A DNA stretch of 64,000 nt from positions 3,376,152 through 3,440,151 of the forward strand of contig JAESIW010000138.1 of NCBI GenBank assembly GCA_016802295.1, given 5' to 3'. The notes beneath the pieces are model-generated. The model was not told the DNA's origin. It saw only the letters and a program-made list of their open reading frames with translations, and did not search any database. This DNA comes from Brachionus rotundiformis (Eukaryota > Rotifera > Eurotatoria > Ploima > Brachionidae). A program made the translations under genes and the position numbers. This document shows positions 1-11,522 of this stretch, one piece after another. How positions within the stretch are numbered: position 1 is the stretch's first letter; every line of letters begins with the position of its first letter.

Positions 1-437
1 GGAAAAAATTGTTCAAAGCATAACTTTAAAAAAATTAAAAATTTAAAAAGTTTAAAATTTTTAAAAAGTTAAAAAAACTTGGGTCTTTTGGTGAAAACGT
101 CATGCATGCGCCTAAAGTTTTGGTACATACAACAAGTATGATTTGGACTATTTATACTATTGGTTACTACTATTGAGATTATAATTTATTTATTTTTAAA
201 AAAAGATTAATAAATTTTTTAAATAGGGTATTTTTATTTGTGAACTAAATTAAATTATAAATTACTGATAAATATGGAACATTATTTGACAAAATAACAA
301 CAGAAATGAAATTAAAATTAATTTACAAAATAAATTGACATGGGTCATTTCAACAAATGAAACAAAAAAAAAGAGTAATAACTGGAAAATTAAAATTAAA
401 TCATTTCGAGCAATTAACTCTTTAAAAAAAAATTAAT
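1..437. other. AT-rich 3' flank of the first KLF gene
   Basis: The stretch lies downstream of the stop codon of the minus-strand zinc-finger gene that ends at 438. It is AT-rich, with many A and T runs and no open frame with coding character. It probably holds that gene's 3' UTR and intergenic DNA. Nothing else is visible in it. Confidence 0.5.
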
Positions 438-1511
438 TTAAAAATTAGGATATTGATTGAATATTTGAAAATTTTGATATTGATTCAAAATAAATTGGTC
501 CGGAATTTGATTATAACTTTGCTGAATAGGCTGTTCTGGAGATTGTTTGGGTTGGACATTGGTTACAGTTGAATCCACCATTTGGTCCAAGCTTAGACGC
601 TGCTCCAATTGAAGATGTCTCTTGACATGAAGTTTTAAATGATCAGATCGAGCAAAGCGTTTCTCACACTTGTCACATGCATACGGTCTGTCACCAGAAT
701 GTTTTCTCAAATGCCGAGTTAGCTCATCTGATCTGGCAAATCTCCACTTACAACCAGGCCATTTGCACAAATAGGGCTTTTCGCCCGTATGTATGCGACA
801 ATGGGCTTTCAAATGAGAACTCTTTGTATATGATTTTTTACATCCTTCATAGGAACATCGATAAATGCGCCTATTCTCAAGATCATCTATATTCTTTCTT
901 TGGTAGCGTTTTGTTTCGCCCATATCAACCGGTTTCTGTAAAATGGTCGTAACATTAGGTTGGGTCAGATCAATCATCGGCTCATACAAGTCCTTAAAAA
1001 CTCTAGGCTTATTTTTTTTTATCTTTTGTTGTCTTAAATTATCTAATTGTAGATTATCAGGTAAACTTTTGAATGAGTCCGATCTGTTCTCGGATGGATT
1101 GTATTGATTGAGTGCACCTTGAATGTTCTCATCCAATACTGTTGGCTCTCTCTTGATCCCGCTGTATTGATAGGAAAAATTTGAAAGATCATATTGACTG
1201 TAGTATGGGTAGCTGAATTGATTATTGTTGTAGAAATTGTAGCTAAAAACGTGCTGGTTATCTGTGGCTTCATAGTGTTCGACTTTGGTGAAATGGTCCT
1301 GGTAGTGGTCTCTTTCGGATTTTTTTAAAGTATCGTAAATATAAGTCAGGGGTGGATTGGTGAAGTTGTCAGAATTGGAGCTCATGTAGCCACTTTCAAT
1401 TTCATTCAGGTTCGAGTCTATTGAGAATGGCGAATTGTGATTGTCTGGCCAGAATGGATCGTTGTATGAAAAATGTGCCGGGTCTGGCTTGATTGAAAGG
1501 GGATTTATCAT
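438..1511 (-). CDS. Kruppel-like C2H2 transcription factor (KLF), intronless across the fingers
   Basis: This is a predicted nuclear DNA-binding transcription factor of the KLF/Sp family, which binds GC/CACCC boxes. The protein is about 357 residues from the first ATG at 1511. The open frame runs 14 codons further upstream to a TTG, but an acceptor-like TTTACAG at 1541-1547 (minus strand) suggests that part is an upstream intron or leader. The N-terminal 200 residues are rich in Asn, Gln, Ser and Tyr, as in activation or low-complexity regions. Three C-terminal C2H2 fingers (about 215-300) show KLF hallmarks: the linker TGEKPY, then FARSDELTRH and FARSDHLKLH. Just before the fingers lies EPMIDLTQPN, close to the PxDLS CtBP-binding consensus. 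A Gln-rich tail of about 59 residues follows. A paralogue lies 2.2 kb away in the opposite direction (3714-5287), but that one has introns inside the fingers. Family assignment is firm; which KLF subgroup is not clear. Confidence 0.93.
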   Translation of the reverse strand: MINPLSIKPDPAHFSYNDPFWPDNHNSPFSIDSNLNEIESGYMSSNSDNFTNPPLTYIYDTLKKSERDHYQDHFTKVEHYEATDNQHVFSYNFYNNNQFSYPYYSQYDLSNFSYQYSGIKREPTVLDENIQGALNQYNPSENRSDSFKSLPDNLQLDNLRQQKIKKNKPRVFKDLYEPMIDLTQPNVTTILQKPVDMGETKRYQRKNIDDLENRRIYRCSYEGCKKSYTKSSHLKAHCRIHTGEKPYLCKWPGCKWRFARSDELTRHLRKHSGDRPYACDKCEKRFARSDHLKLHVKRHLQLEQRLSLDQMVDSTVTNVQPKQSPEQPIQQSYNQIPDQFILNQYQNFQIFNQYPNF

Positions 1512-3713
1512 TGTTTTGAAAATGTGTTTGTTAACTATCTGTAAATTATTCAATATAAATAGACAACCTAAAACAAAAATTAAATAATTAAGATAAGTAA
1601 TTGATTAATTGATAAGAGAATATTTGTTTTAGGTCGTTAGTTTGCACGAGAAAAAATAGGATGGACAAGATTTGTTGTTTTGAAATAAATGATAAAGCGG
1701 CTACTGTTTTTTAAGTTAAATTTTGTCCTTAGAAAAATTATCATTGGCTTATTAGATGATTTCTATGAGAATTAATTTTATTTTTAAGCTCTGGTCATTT
1801 GGCGGTGGCTTAGAATACCAACAAAGTTGAGTGCCGCTTGACCAAACCCTCAACCCTCAATATTTCGCTTCAAAAACATTTTTTATTTCATAGAATTTAT
1901 AATAAGAAAAAATTGGACAATTAGGTGGCAGATTGGCTTATTTTGGATAAGACAAAAATTTTAAACCGTGCATGGGTTTAATCTTAGAAATAAAATGTGG
2001 TTAGACTGGCACAAATTTGAAAACACCGGAAGTAATTTTACATTACGTCAGTTTGGGGTTGACAGGAAAGAAAACTTAAAATTTTGAATCAAAGCATGTA
2101 AGATGTGGATATAAGAAGGCTTTAATGAGTTATCTACTAATTAGAAAGCCAATCAAATTAGACTTGAACCATGGTTAACAAATAAAAATTTTCCTTATTT
2201 AGACACAAATTTATAAGAACATTTAAATTTTTTTAATATAGTGATAAAATCTCTCTAGAAAATCAAACAATAATCGAAAATATTTCCCTTAATAGTCTTA
2301 GTAATGCCCAATGGCCACAAAAATTGATTATTTACCAAATTTTATTGCACAATTTGCCTAGAAATTATTTCTAAATGATCATTAGAGCAAAAATTGTCCT
2401 TGTTATTAAAAAATAAGTTAATCTATTGAACATCAACCTAAGTAATTACGTTTTAGTTTTACTATTTTGATGCCAATTCGAATGTAAAATTTTCAAAATA
2501 TTAACCAAAAAATTGTACTTTTAATTTTAGGTTTCAATCCCTGACAAAAATTAATTATAAACTTTTAAATTTAACAAAAATAAATCCCTTGAATCCAGTC
2601 AAATCAAGATAGTTTCTTAATCTATCTTCATTGACGTCTAAATTTAACTAAAAAGAATCATTTTTTTAAATAACGGTCTAATTATTTATAAAAAGTTCCT
2701 TTTTTATTTAAAAAAAGTTAAAATTCCGATAAAATAACATTCAGATAATGAATTTTTGTCATTCTTTAAAATTGGCTTGTCTTAAAGGAATGTCTTTAGA
2801 CTTGGAACTCTTGTCGCGGTACCACTTGGACTGGTCATCTCAACTACCCTGTTTTGTTTTAGACGAATACAAAGTACTTTTTTTTTACCACAAAGTGAAC
2901 CAAATGTTAAAAAAATTTATTCAAAAAAATTTTTTTCACTAAAGGAAAAATAAATTGTCTGCTAGGTTCCAAATTAGCATTGCCAAACTAAAGACAAAAA
3001 AAAATTGTAATTTAAGTTAAAAATATTGTTGTTGAAAGATTTTCTTATCAAGTCATTTGTTAATGAGGACGATTTTTATAATCGGATTTTAAAATTTAAA
3101 ATTTAAATTTTCTTGACAAATTTTCACGATGGCCAATTGGAACAGTTAATTAATCTTATTTCAAAGTTATGTCATCATTATTTTGAAAGTTATTTTTTTT
3201 TTATTTTATTTTAGCCAAGTTAATTGTATTCCGAACGCTCTTGGAACGCTCATAACTTTTAATACAATTTTAAAAGCGTGCTTAAAAAAAACTAATTTCA
3301 AAATTTCGAAATATTTTCTTTATGGTTGCTTCTCTAAAAAGAATACTAAGCAAATTCCTCTCTCTCTCTCTCACAAATTACAATTTTATTTATAGAAAAT
3401 ATAAAATTCTAGAAGCTTTGCCAGAATCGCCTTGTTTTAAACACTTATATTTTGCCTTTAGTTAAACTGTACCCAGGAGTCAATAAAAAATTTCTTAATT
3501 TAAGATAAAATCTTGGTGATAAAAACGAAAACACCCTTTTTACGTGTTTTGTTTATCAGTAGGATTTTCATTACATGTGCATTATTTTTCAAATAAATAA
3601 AAACTTAAATTTTTTTTTATTAAATTGCCTTAATTTTATTTAATTAGAATTAATTCTTTTTAATTACACTTGACTTAATATTTCGCTAAAATTATAAATT
3701 GCTTACGTGCCAG
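1512..3713. promoter_or_regulatory. Shared 2.2 kb region between the two divergent KLF genes
   Basis: The two KLF genes are transcribed away from this interval, so it probably contains both promoters and any shared enhancers. It is AT-rich overall, with slightly richer patches near 1790-1860 and 2790-2860. A 64-codon open frame at 2748-2942 has no recognisable features and is probably chance. No specific operator can be named from sequence alone. The regulatory role is inferred from gene orientation. Confidence 0.4.
3358..3372. repeat. Short CT dinucleotide microsatellite
   Basis: A run of about seven CT units sits in the interval between the divergent KLF genes, about 340 bp upstream of the plus-strand start. 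It is a simple repeat and would act as a polypyrimidine tract in plus-strand RNA. Confidence 0.7.
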
Positions 3714-5287
3714 ATGAATATTCAGGATATGACCGATTACAGCCAAACGCAAGCTTATACCAACAGAGCTTATGGTTACTCGAACGGAATATTAATGCCA
3801 GTTAAGCCAGAATTCATGTCCAACCCAGTGCAGCAAGTCAATCTGCCCTCTAGTCTAATGTCACCCTCAACCACCCCCAATGAGTCTGATAGCCTGAACC
3901 CAAGTGACCAATTCATTCTGCCAAATTTAAACACATTTCAAAACTTGAATGATTTTTCCAACTTTCCAACTTTGACAAGCATATACAGCTTTTACCAGCA
4001 ACAACAGAACCAATTCGAAAACGAATTGCAAAATTACAAGTCAATCGAAACGAGCCACAATCAGAACAATTACAACAATTTACTTTTGCCAGCAAATTTT
4101 CAAAATAACCAATTTAACAATCAGACAAATTCGGACAATGTGTACTTTTCACCAGAACACCAACAAGGCAATCAGAGTTTTTCCAATCAGCAGAATTTTA
4201 GACAAAATGCCGAAAATTGCACAAATTGTTATTATATGAATCCAAATGAGCCAATTTATGGCCAAAATCAGAGCAATTTTTTTGAAAATTATCAGCGAGG
4301 CTCTTCCACATTGGGTACTTATACGAACCCACTGAACGAGCAGTCCTTGTTGACTAATTTTCAAGCCTCAAGCGCATTGAATACTTTAGATCAAATTAAT
4401 AAGTACAAAAAGACTAGATCAGTAGCCTCGTCCAGGATCCTTGGTCACCAGCTAAGCAGTCAATCGAATTTAGGCGAGAAGCTAATGGGACAGGAAGTAA
4501 AATATCTGTCCATTAACTCAAATAATGACTACCATAACCAAATTGACCAGAGTAAGAAAAATTACAATCAAATAAAGCAATCAAAAAAATTCAAAGACCT
4601 ATTCGAGCCACTGATTGACTTGACTCAGCCTAATGTGACCACTATAATGCAGAGGCCTGTTGATATGGGCGAAACAAAGCGCTACAAGCGCAGAAATTGT
4701 GATGATTTGGAGAAAAGAAGAACCTATTGCTGTAAATATGAAGGTTAATTTTTTCCAAATTTGTAGATAGATAAATAAAAGTATTTTTAAAAGGATGTAA
4801 AAAATCTTATACAAAGAGCTCTCATTTGAAAGCGCATGCTCGAATACATACCGGTGAAAAGCCATATTTGTGCAAATGGCCCGGCTGTAAATGGAGATTT
4901 GCTCGCTCGGTAAGAAGGTGAAAAAAATGCAAGCTTTTTAGCTGAATTTTCTTTAAGGATGAATTGACCAGACACTTGAGGAAGCATTCGGGTGATCGGC
5001 CGTACAAATGTGAAAAATGTGACAAAAAATTTTCCAGATCTGATCACTTGCAGCTTCATTCAAAGCGACATAGTCAAGAATCTCAGCCAGAAAGATGCAA
5101 AAGTTCTTCTGTTTCTTCATCCATTTCATCTTCTCCTGCATCAATGTCCTCTGCGTATGTTGCCTCCTCATCGTCCTCCTCTATAGTTCCACTAGCTTTC
5201 ACAACATCACCTACCAATATTTCATCATCGTCTTCCAGTGCCCTCTCCGCAACACCTTTAGTATCCAATATTTATTCGTCTTGTTAA
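3714..5287 (+). CDS. Kruppel-like C2H2 transcription factor (KLF), three exons
   Basis: Second KLF paralogue, predicted nuclear transcription factor of about 491 residues. Exons by splice signals and phase: 3714-4743, 4794-4909, 4958-5287. The introns are 50 and 48 bp and both fall inside the finger region: the first splits a Gly codon before the second Cys of finger 1, the second lies between FARS and DELTRH of finger 2. The chosen ATG at 3714 directly follows an acceptor-like GTGCCAG; an in-frame TTG at 3699 was rejected. The N-terminus (about 330 residues) is rich in Asn, Gln, Ser and Tyr. The segment before the fingers (FKDLFEPLIDLTQPNVTT) is nearly identical to that of the neighbouring paralogue and contains a PxDLS-like motif. 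After three fingers (about 338-420) comes a Ser-rich tail of about 70 residues, unlike the Gln-rich tail of the paralogue. An AATAAA-type signal follows near 5324. Confidence 0.92.
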
Positions 5288-6615
5288 CTTTTTATAGTTT
5301 AAGTTTTCCATTTTCCTCAAAAAATAAAATTTAGTTTTAATATTAAATGAAAGCTATTTGATAAGATACAGAAATTGTTGCAAGAGATTATTTAATTGTT
5401 ATTTATTTGAAATTTTTAAGTTATTAACTATTTTTGTTTTTGACAAAAATATTCTTCTATTCGCCTAATTTATTTCCATTTCCGGGTCAAGGATTTCACT
5501 CAGATTTTTTATGATAACAAAAAAGAAGAATTTACTATTAAAAAATGAAGTATTATTTTAGTTGCTTTTTTTGTGAAATTTTAAAAGCCCTTTAGTTTGG
5601 GTGAGAATATTTATTATTTTGTGTACAAAAGCCGAGTCTGATATATACTAATTTATAAAACGCATGTTAATAAAACTTATTTTTTAGTATTTTTAAAATA
5701 GACTATTTAAATTTTTGGTTTTTAATTTTTAGTATTTATTAAAATAAAACTTTTCAATAAAAATAAAAAAGTTAAAAATGAACTAAATTATGTTTATTTT
5801 TTTAAAAAATAATCAAATTAGAAAAAACTTAAGAATTCAATCACACCAAGAATAATTTATTGATATATCCTTCAATTCATAATATAATAAAATTAATTTA
5901 AAATAATTTGTCATTCTTTTTATCCCTAAAAAGGTAACAAAAAATAAAAAAATAATTAAATAATTATAATAGTAATTAGAACTAGTAATAAGTCTTCTGA
6001 TATATATAAATAAATGTTTAATTAGTGCAACCCACCACATCAGCTTTTATGATAAATTCCGATTTGTTAATATTAAGATTCAAATAGTTAATAATTTAAA
6101 AAAATTAATTAATATTTATTAAAATGTAATCTTGGTTACATTGAGATTAATTACGTAAGAAGTCAAGGTTCAAATCCTCCTAGAGGAAATGAATAGCTGA
6201 TCGGGAAAACTGTTTATCGGCTTTTTTGCGAGTGCGTAGGGCTCTACCTAACCGCACAAATATTAGAAAGTCAGAGAAATTATTTATAGAGTAAAAAAAA
6301 TCCAATTCATTTTCCAGAAAAATCAGTTTGTGTATTCATTAAATAGAATTTAATTTCTGAATCAATAAATAAAAAATAACAGTACATTTTAAAGTTTTTG
6401 ATTATTTAAAAAACTGTTAAACTTTAAAATTTTTATTCCATTTTGAAATTTTTTACTAATTAACAATTTACATGAGGAAAAATGAGTAAGATTTTATCAT
6501 TAATTTAACAAAAAATCTTGTCAAAATTAACTAAAAATAAATCGAGTATATTTATTTATTTAAAAATAAAATTTTTACTAAAAAAAATTAAATAACAAAT
6601 TAATTTATAATTATT
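5288..6615. other. Convergent intergenic region between KLF and Ig genes
   Basis: Both flanking genes end here, so the region holds their 3' UTRs and spacer. It is AT-rich with several AATAAA-like words. The only GC-richer patch is the tRNA-like fragment near 6130-6260. A 67-codon minus-strand open frame at 5837-6040 shows no protein-like features. Confidence 0.5.
6130..6260 (+). repeat. Possible tRNA-derived (SINE-like) fragment
   Basis: GGTTCAAATCC at 6167-6177 matches the RNA polymerase III internal B-box (the T-loop region of tRNAs). It is followed by about 80 bases of unusually GC-rich sequence in this AT-rich spacer. I could not fold a complete cloverleaf: the T stem is only partly paired and there is no acceptor stem. 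It is therefore more likely a decayed tRNA-derived short interspersed element than a tRNA gene. Copies elsewhere in the genome would decide. Confidence 0.3.
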
Positions 6616-7523
6616 TTAACAAATCCAACTACGAAAATTACAATAAAAGAAAAAAATTATTATTACATGAGATAAACAATAAATAGACTGAAAAGACGAA
6701 GAATTTCTTCCCCCATAAGACGAATGCAAGGCCCTTGCTTTGTTTCCTATTCAAAAATAAAATTAATTTCAACATAAATTTTTTTTTAAATCTTACTTAA
6801 ATGAACCATAAATTGTTTCTTCAAGGGAGAATCGGAAAAAGAGTCGATGCATTGATAGGAACCTTCGTCCCGTTTGCTTTCTATATACACAGTAAGAATG
6901 TGCGTAGATAGGCCATCACTGGTAAGTTTATATTTTACCAAAGGTATTGTCTTTATTTCTATCCCTGTCTCTTTACTCTCTTGTATAAATTCATTGTCAG
7001 GACTTTTTTGAATTCTATTAGAAACGTACAGTTGTAATCCTTTGGACAATTCAGTTGTTGTTTTGTTAGTGTCCATAAAATACCAGTCTATTTCTTTGGT
7101 GTTTACTTTACATGTCAAATTGACCAAATCTCCAATATTTACATCTAAAACTTCAGTTTCATAATTTGGTTCAATCGTATTGCGGTACTCGTGGTGCTTA
7201 AAATAGTCCCTGATTTTAGGTTGCTTAATGTGACTCGATTTTGAATATGGGTCACTGTATTGCCTGTTCAAGCTTTTATATCTTTGATGTTCCATGTTCA
7301 TTTGGTTCATCAATTCAATGTCATGCTCAGAGTAATGGCATCTTTTGCATCGTCTTTTTTGGACATTCGATAATTTATCATATGAGTTCGGTGGATTATA
7401 ATTTCTAAAAATTAATCTCGTTGTGTCTACAATAGTTTGTTCGTGGCCAGTATTCAGCCTAATGGCATTGAATACCATCAAAATAACAAAAAAAATTCTA
7501 ATCAAAATATTGATTGTGAACAT
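6616..7523 (-). CDS. Secreted or membrane-anchored single-Ig-domain protein, two exons
   Basis: Exon 1 is 6797-7523 and exon 2 is 6616-6746, joined over a 50 bp intron with donor GTAAGA and acceptor GAATAG; the unspliced frame stops only three codons after the donor. The product is about 285 residues. Residues 1-20 are hydrophobic after MFTINILIRI, a likely signal peptide or anchor. A charged linker with an RRCKRC pair follows. An Ig-like domain spans about 124-242, with Cys138 (NLTCKV), Trp147 (DWYF) and Cys225 in DEGSYQC, the usual B-strand, C-strand and F-strand marks. Exon 2 adds a Ser/Gly-rich stretch and a hydrophobic run (CLSHVIIIFFFYC) six residues before the end, like a GPI-attachment signal or terminal membrane anchor. 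The start is an ATG just after an acceptor-like GAATAG. Cell adhesion or recognition is a reasonable guess from the domain, but no specific family is recognised. Confidence 0.7.
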
Positions 7524-9060
7524 GGTCTATTCTATCAATTTCACCAATTTTTTTTCATTTTAAGACTGCTTTATAGTGTTATTTATTAACATTTTTAAAG
7601 ATATTGATCTAAAAACAAAAAAGAAAAAGAATATTACATTTTGTATAAAGATTTATTAAAGCTTAGGGCATCAGTAAGTCAAATATATTTTACAGGCATT
7701 TGCGTTCTTTCGAGTCTAATGATCCGATAATTGGAATTAGTTGCAAGTGATCGCGAAACGGAAAGAACACAAACAAAGCATTTTCGACCGGAAACTATAA
7801 ACTATTTTAAATAAATTGAGTTTATTTTAAAACTCTTAACAAAAATTGGATTTTCTCCTAAATTAAACAAATACATCCGGTAGAAGGTATTGAAAGTTTT
7901 AATTTAATTAGGACCACTTTTAAAAACTGGAACTGCTCTTGGAATATTATTTTCAATTTTAAAAGAGCTAAGTATACAAAAAAGTCGGGAAAGAATATGA
8001 AAAGTCATAGAAAGCAATCGAATACCCATAAGGTAAACATTGACACGAAATGAAACTTTTTTATTAATTTTATACCTCTTATTAATTCTTATTTTAATAA
8101 AACTGAAGACTTAAAATACACTATTTGAATGTCTTTTTGTTTATTTTTAGTATATTTGAATTCGTGACTTGGTCAAAGATAAAATTTCCTGGATACTTCC
8201 CTAAAATAATAAATTTTGTAGATTGGGCTAATTTGTTAGAAGTAAATGTCAACAATTCTTTGCCTAAATTATGTGATTTTTAAAGTTCATTCAAAGTAAA
8301 TCAAAACATGCTTAATTGGTAAATAAAAATTTACCATTCTGGAAATTAATTTTTTTAATTTTAAATACAAAAACAATTCTTTTGGTATGAACCGAAACGC
8401 TTTAGTTTTTTCTAAAACTTTAAGCTGAGTCTGCTTTATGAAGCTCGTGTTTATCCATTGGCAAGTGATATTAAGTTCTGGCTATTATTGTTTATGCTGA
8501 TCAATATCGAAAACCAATAATTGAATTAGGTTTTGTTTTGAAACCCAATCCACATATGAAAAATAGCCTCAAGGAAGAAATAAAAATATCTTCAAATGAA
8601 TATCAACTGTTGCATGTATTTGATAAATAATTTCATAAATTAAAAAAAAGACCCTTTTACTTTGGTCCGAAACGAAAAGCTTCATTTAATGAGAAGTAAA
8701 TACACCTGATTTTTACTATTTACTTTTATTAAAGTTGAGTCTAATTAAAAACCTAAATGAGAAGGGCCAAAATTTTAAATAATTAATCATGGTAACAGAC
8801 ACAGATTTGAAAGCGCTTCTTATCAAAATCAAAAAAGATCAAATTTTTGAATGAAAATTGCTACGCTGATTAGAAATAAAAATAAATTTACCATCAGTAT
8901 TGCAGTAAAATTACTTTCCTCAGGCAATTATTCATTTTAAAAAAGAAAGATTGCAATAAACTGGAATATCTAGTTAATGGAATAATAGATTAATAATCTA
9001 ATTAGGCTTAAATAAGTTATGAGTTATCCTTTAAATTGATACTTAAATAATTTTATTCGC

Positions 9061-9132
9061 GTTTATGGTTCAGTGTCATCTAATGGATAATACCCAAAAT
9101 GTCTCGAGCATATAATGGTCTTGTTCAGAATG
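9061..9132 (+). pseudogene. tRNA-like fragment (degenerate)
   Basis: TCATCTAATGGATAATACCC resembles the D-arm/A-box region of tRNAs such as tRNA-Arg (compare the common ATGGATAA word), and a weak B-box-like TTGTTCAGAAT follows about 40 bases later. The acceptor and T stems do not pair, so this is not a functional tRNA. It may be a tRNA pseudogene or the head of a SINE. Confidence 0.22.
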
Positions 9133-11522
9133 TTTTTGTATTATGATAATCGATTTTTTTATAAGTTCTAATAAGAATATTTTAAACCGAGACTAAGTAA
9201 TTAGTTTTCTAATTCGTAAATTTTTTTATTTTTAGACAAAACCATGCTTTTTTTAATTAAAATAAAATAAAATATATGTTTAAAAATTTTCAAAATTTAA
9301 TGAATTGATAATTTGATAAAGTTCAGCCTAAATTTTATTAAAAAAATTTATATTCTTGTGATGAATTGCAGAAGATTTTGGACTAAATGTTTGTTTTCAA
9401 ATTAGTCGATTAAATAGAAAATTTAGTCCAAATCTTATTAAATAAATATTTAATTTAACCTAATTAAAACTTTAATTTCAGCAACAAAAAATAGTTTATT
9501 GCTTAAATTTTTCAAAAATTTAAATTATTTAATTTTGAAATTCTAAAAATGCAAAAATTTTATCTTAATTCAGAATTATCGACCTCTTTTTAAATGCAAA
9601 TAAAATTAATAGAACTTATTAAGCGAAGAAAGAATTATTCACAACTCTTACGATATTTTGCTTACTTTAAAAATTTATCCAAAAAAAATATAGTTTAGGC
9701 TTTTATTCAAATACAATTCAAATTCTCTATAAATTTCTATTTTTAGAATAAATTTTTGTGGCAGATAATAATTTTTAAATTTTGAAAATATAGTATAAAA
9801 AGTTGATTTTGTGATAATTCCGCAAATAAGTTCTGGATTTTCATGAACCCTGATTACAAAAATGAGGTCGATATTTCAGAATTTACCAAATTGTACAATT
9901 TATCCACTGCAGAAGCTATTATATTAGTTCTATATGTTTAAATTGTATTTTCTTAGCATCTTAACTTAAAGTTTTGGCAAAAAAACTTGATTTTATTTGT
10001 TGTGCCATCATCTTTTTATCATTAAACTTGATTCCAATTCAACTTCAAGTGGCCTTATGTGTGTTTACATATTAAGATATTCAAATCAGTTAGTGACAAG
10101 TCCTTTACTTGACTCTTAGAAACCAATTCTATTCACTCGCAAGACTTCAAAACAAAGCAATATTCAAATTCAATTGCCGTAACTAATTTTCTACAAATCC
10201 CGGATGCTACGAGCATTGTATCTATTTCTGGCTACAAAAAAGCTTATTTTTTTGCATACTATTTAACTTTATCTTCACAACACTTTTCATCGAAAAATAA
10301 GAAAATTTGATTGATTTAATAGAGTCTTATCAGTGAAAATTAGGTTAGATAGAAGTAGACTCAACCCATCAATCTAACCTTTAGTGATAAAGACACTTAT
10401 TGCATAAAACTTTATGCTTGGGTAAATGCACAATTAACATTTAGATTCATAGATTCATTACCTAATGAATATTTAATCTCAAGACACCTACAGTCCTGCC
10501 TGACATTTGCATCTCTACTATGAGCAGACTCGTTTAGTTTTAACAAAATTAAAGCAAATTCCCTTAAAGACCAACTTTAGAGTCCCACGAAATTTAATTC
10601 TCAAAAAGAATCATCCGTAGCTTATGGTCGAAGTATTTAATAGTCACAAAAAAGAGGTTCTCGCTTTAAAAAAATCTTAATTAGAAAAAAATATTTGACA
10701 GTAATTGTGGTCTAAAAGGTGATTTTTGAAAAATATTTGAAAAGCTGATTAATTACAAATAGATTGAAAAGACTCTCTAAGTTTGGTCTCAATCAAATAA
10801 TAAAGTAGTTGTGGTGTGATTGGAGGTGTTCAAAAATTTAGAGAATATCTTCGTGATTTCTGGCACTGGAGGAAGAATATTGCATGCCAAAGCAAAAAAT
10901 GGTTCTTATACACTTCATTTTGATTGTGTATTTGTTTATAATTAAATAATTTGATTGCTTGCGTTAATAATTAAAAATTTCCAATTAAAAAAGTAAAATT
11001 ACCTGATTTTCTAGCTGGAATAACTTATTTAGTCTTAAATTCAAAAAATAAATATTTGACTTATCGACAATATTTGTTTGAAAAAATAAAATAAAAGAGA
11101 AAATTTGTAATTAAAGTTTATAGAGGACCATCGGCGCAAAATCTAGTCTGACATGAACTAAACCTTATCTTGGCAAATTAAATTATCAATAGTTATTGAT
11201 TTTTAGTCCAATAATAAAATAATTAAAATCCCATAAATAAAATAAAGATTCTAAATAATTTCTTAATACAAAGTTAATTTTTTTTGTTTAATAAAAGAGA
11301 AAAGATAGAATTTTATCAAAATTAATTTTCATCGATTGCATGAATAGATAAATTATGGTTTGCACTCGAATTATACTGATAAGAGCTCTATCTAAAATTC
11401 AAACAATTAAAACTTAATCCTAGACCGAGTCGATAATTACTCTTAATTGCGAGTTTCTTTAGATCTAGAGAATTTATATACCTTATAATAATATGATTTT
11501 ATGAAATTATTTTTAATTACAG

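Noticed and set aside
2748..2942. 64-codon open frame between the KLF genes
   Set aside because: No motif, no splice context, composition typical of chance frames in AT-rich DNA.
6130..6260. Functional tRNA gene
   Set aside because: Only the B-box region matches; acceptor and D stems cannot be paired.
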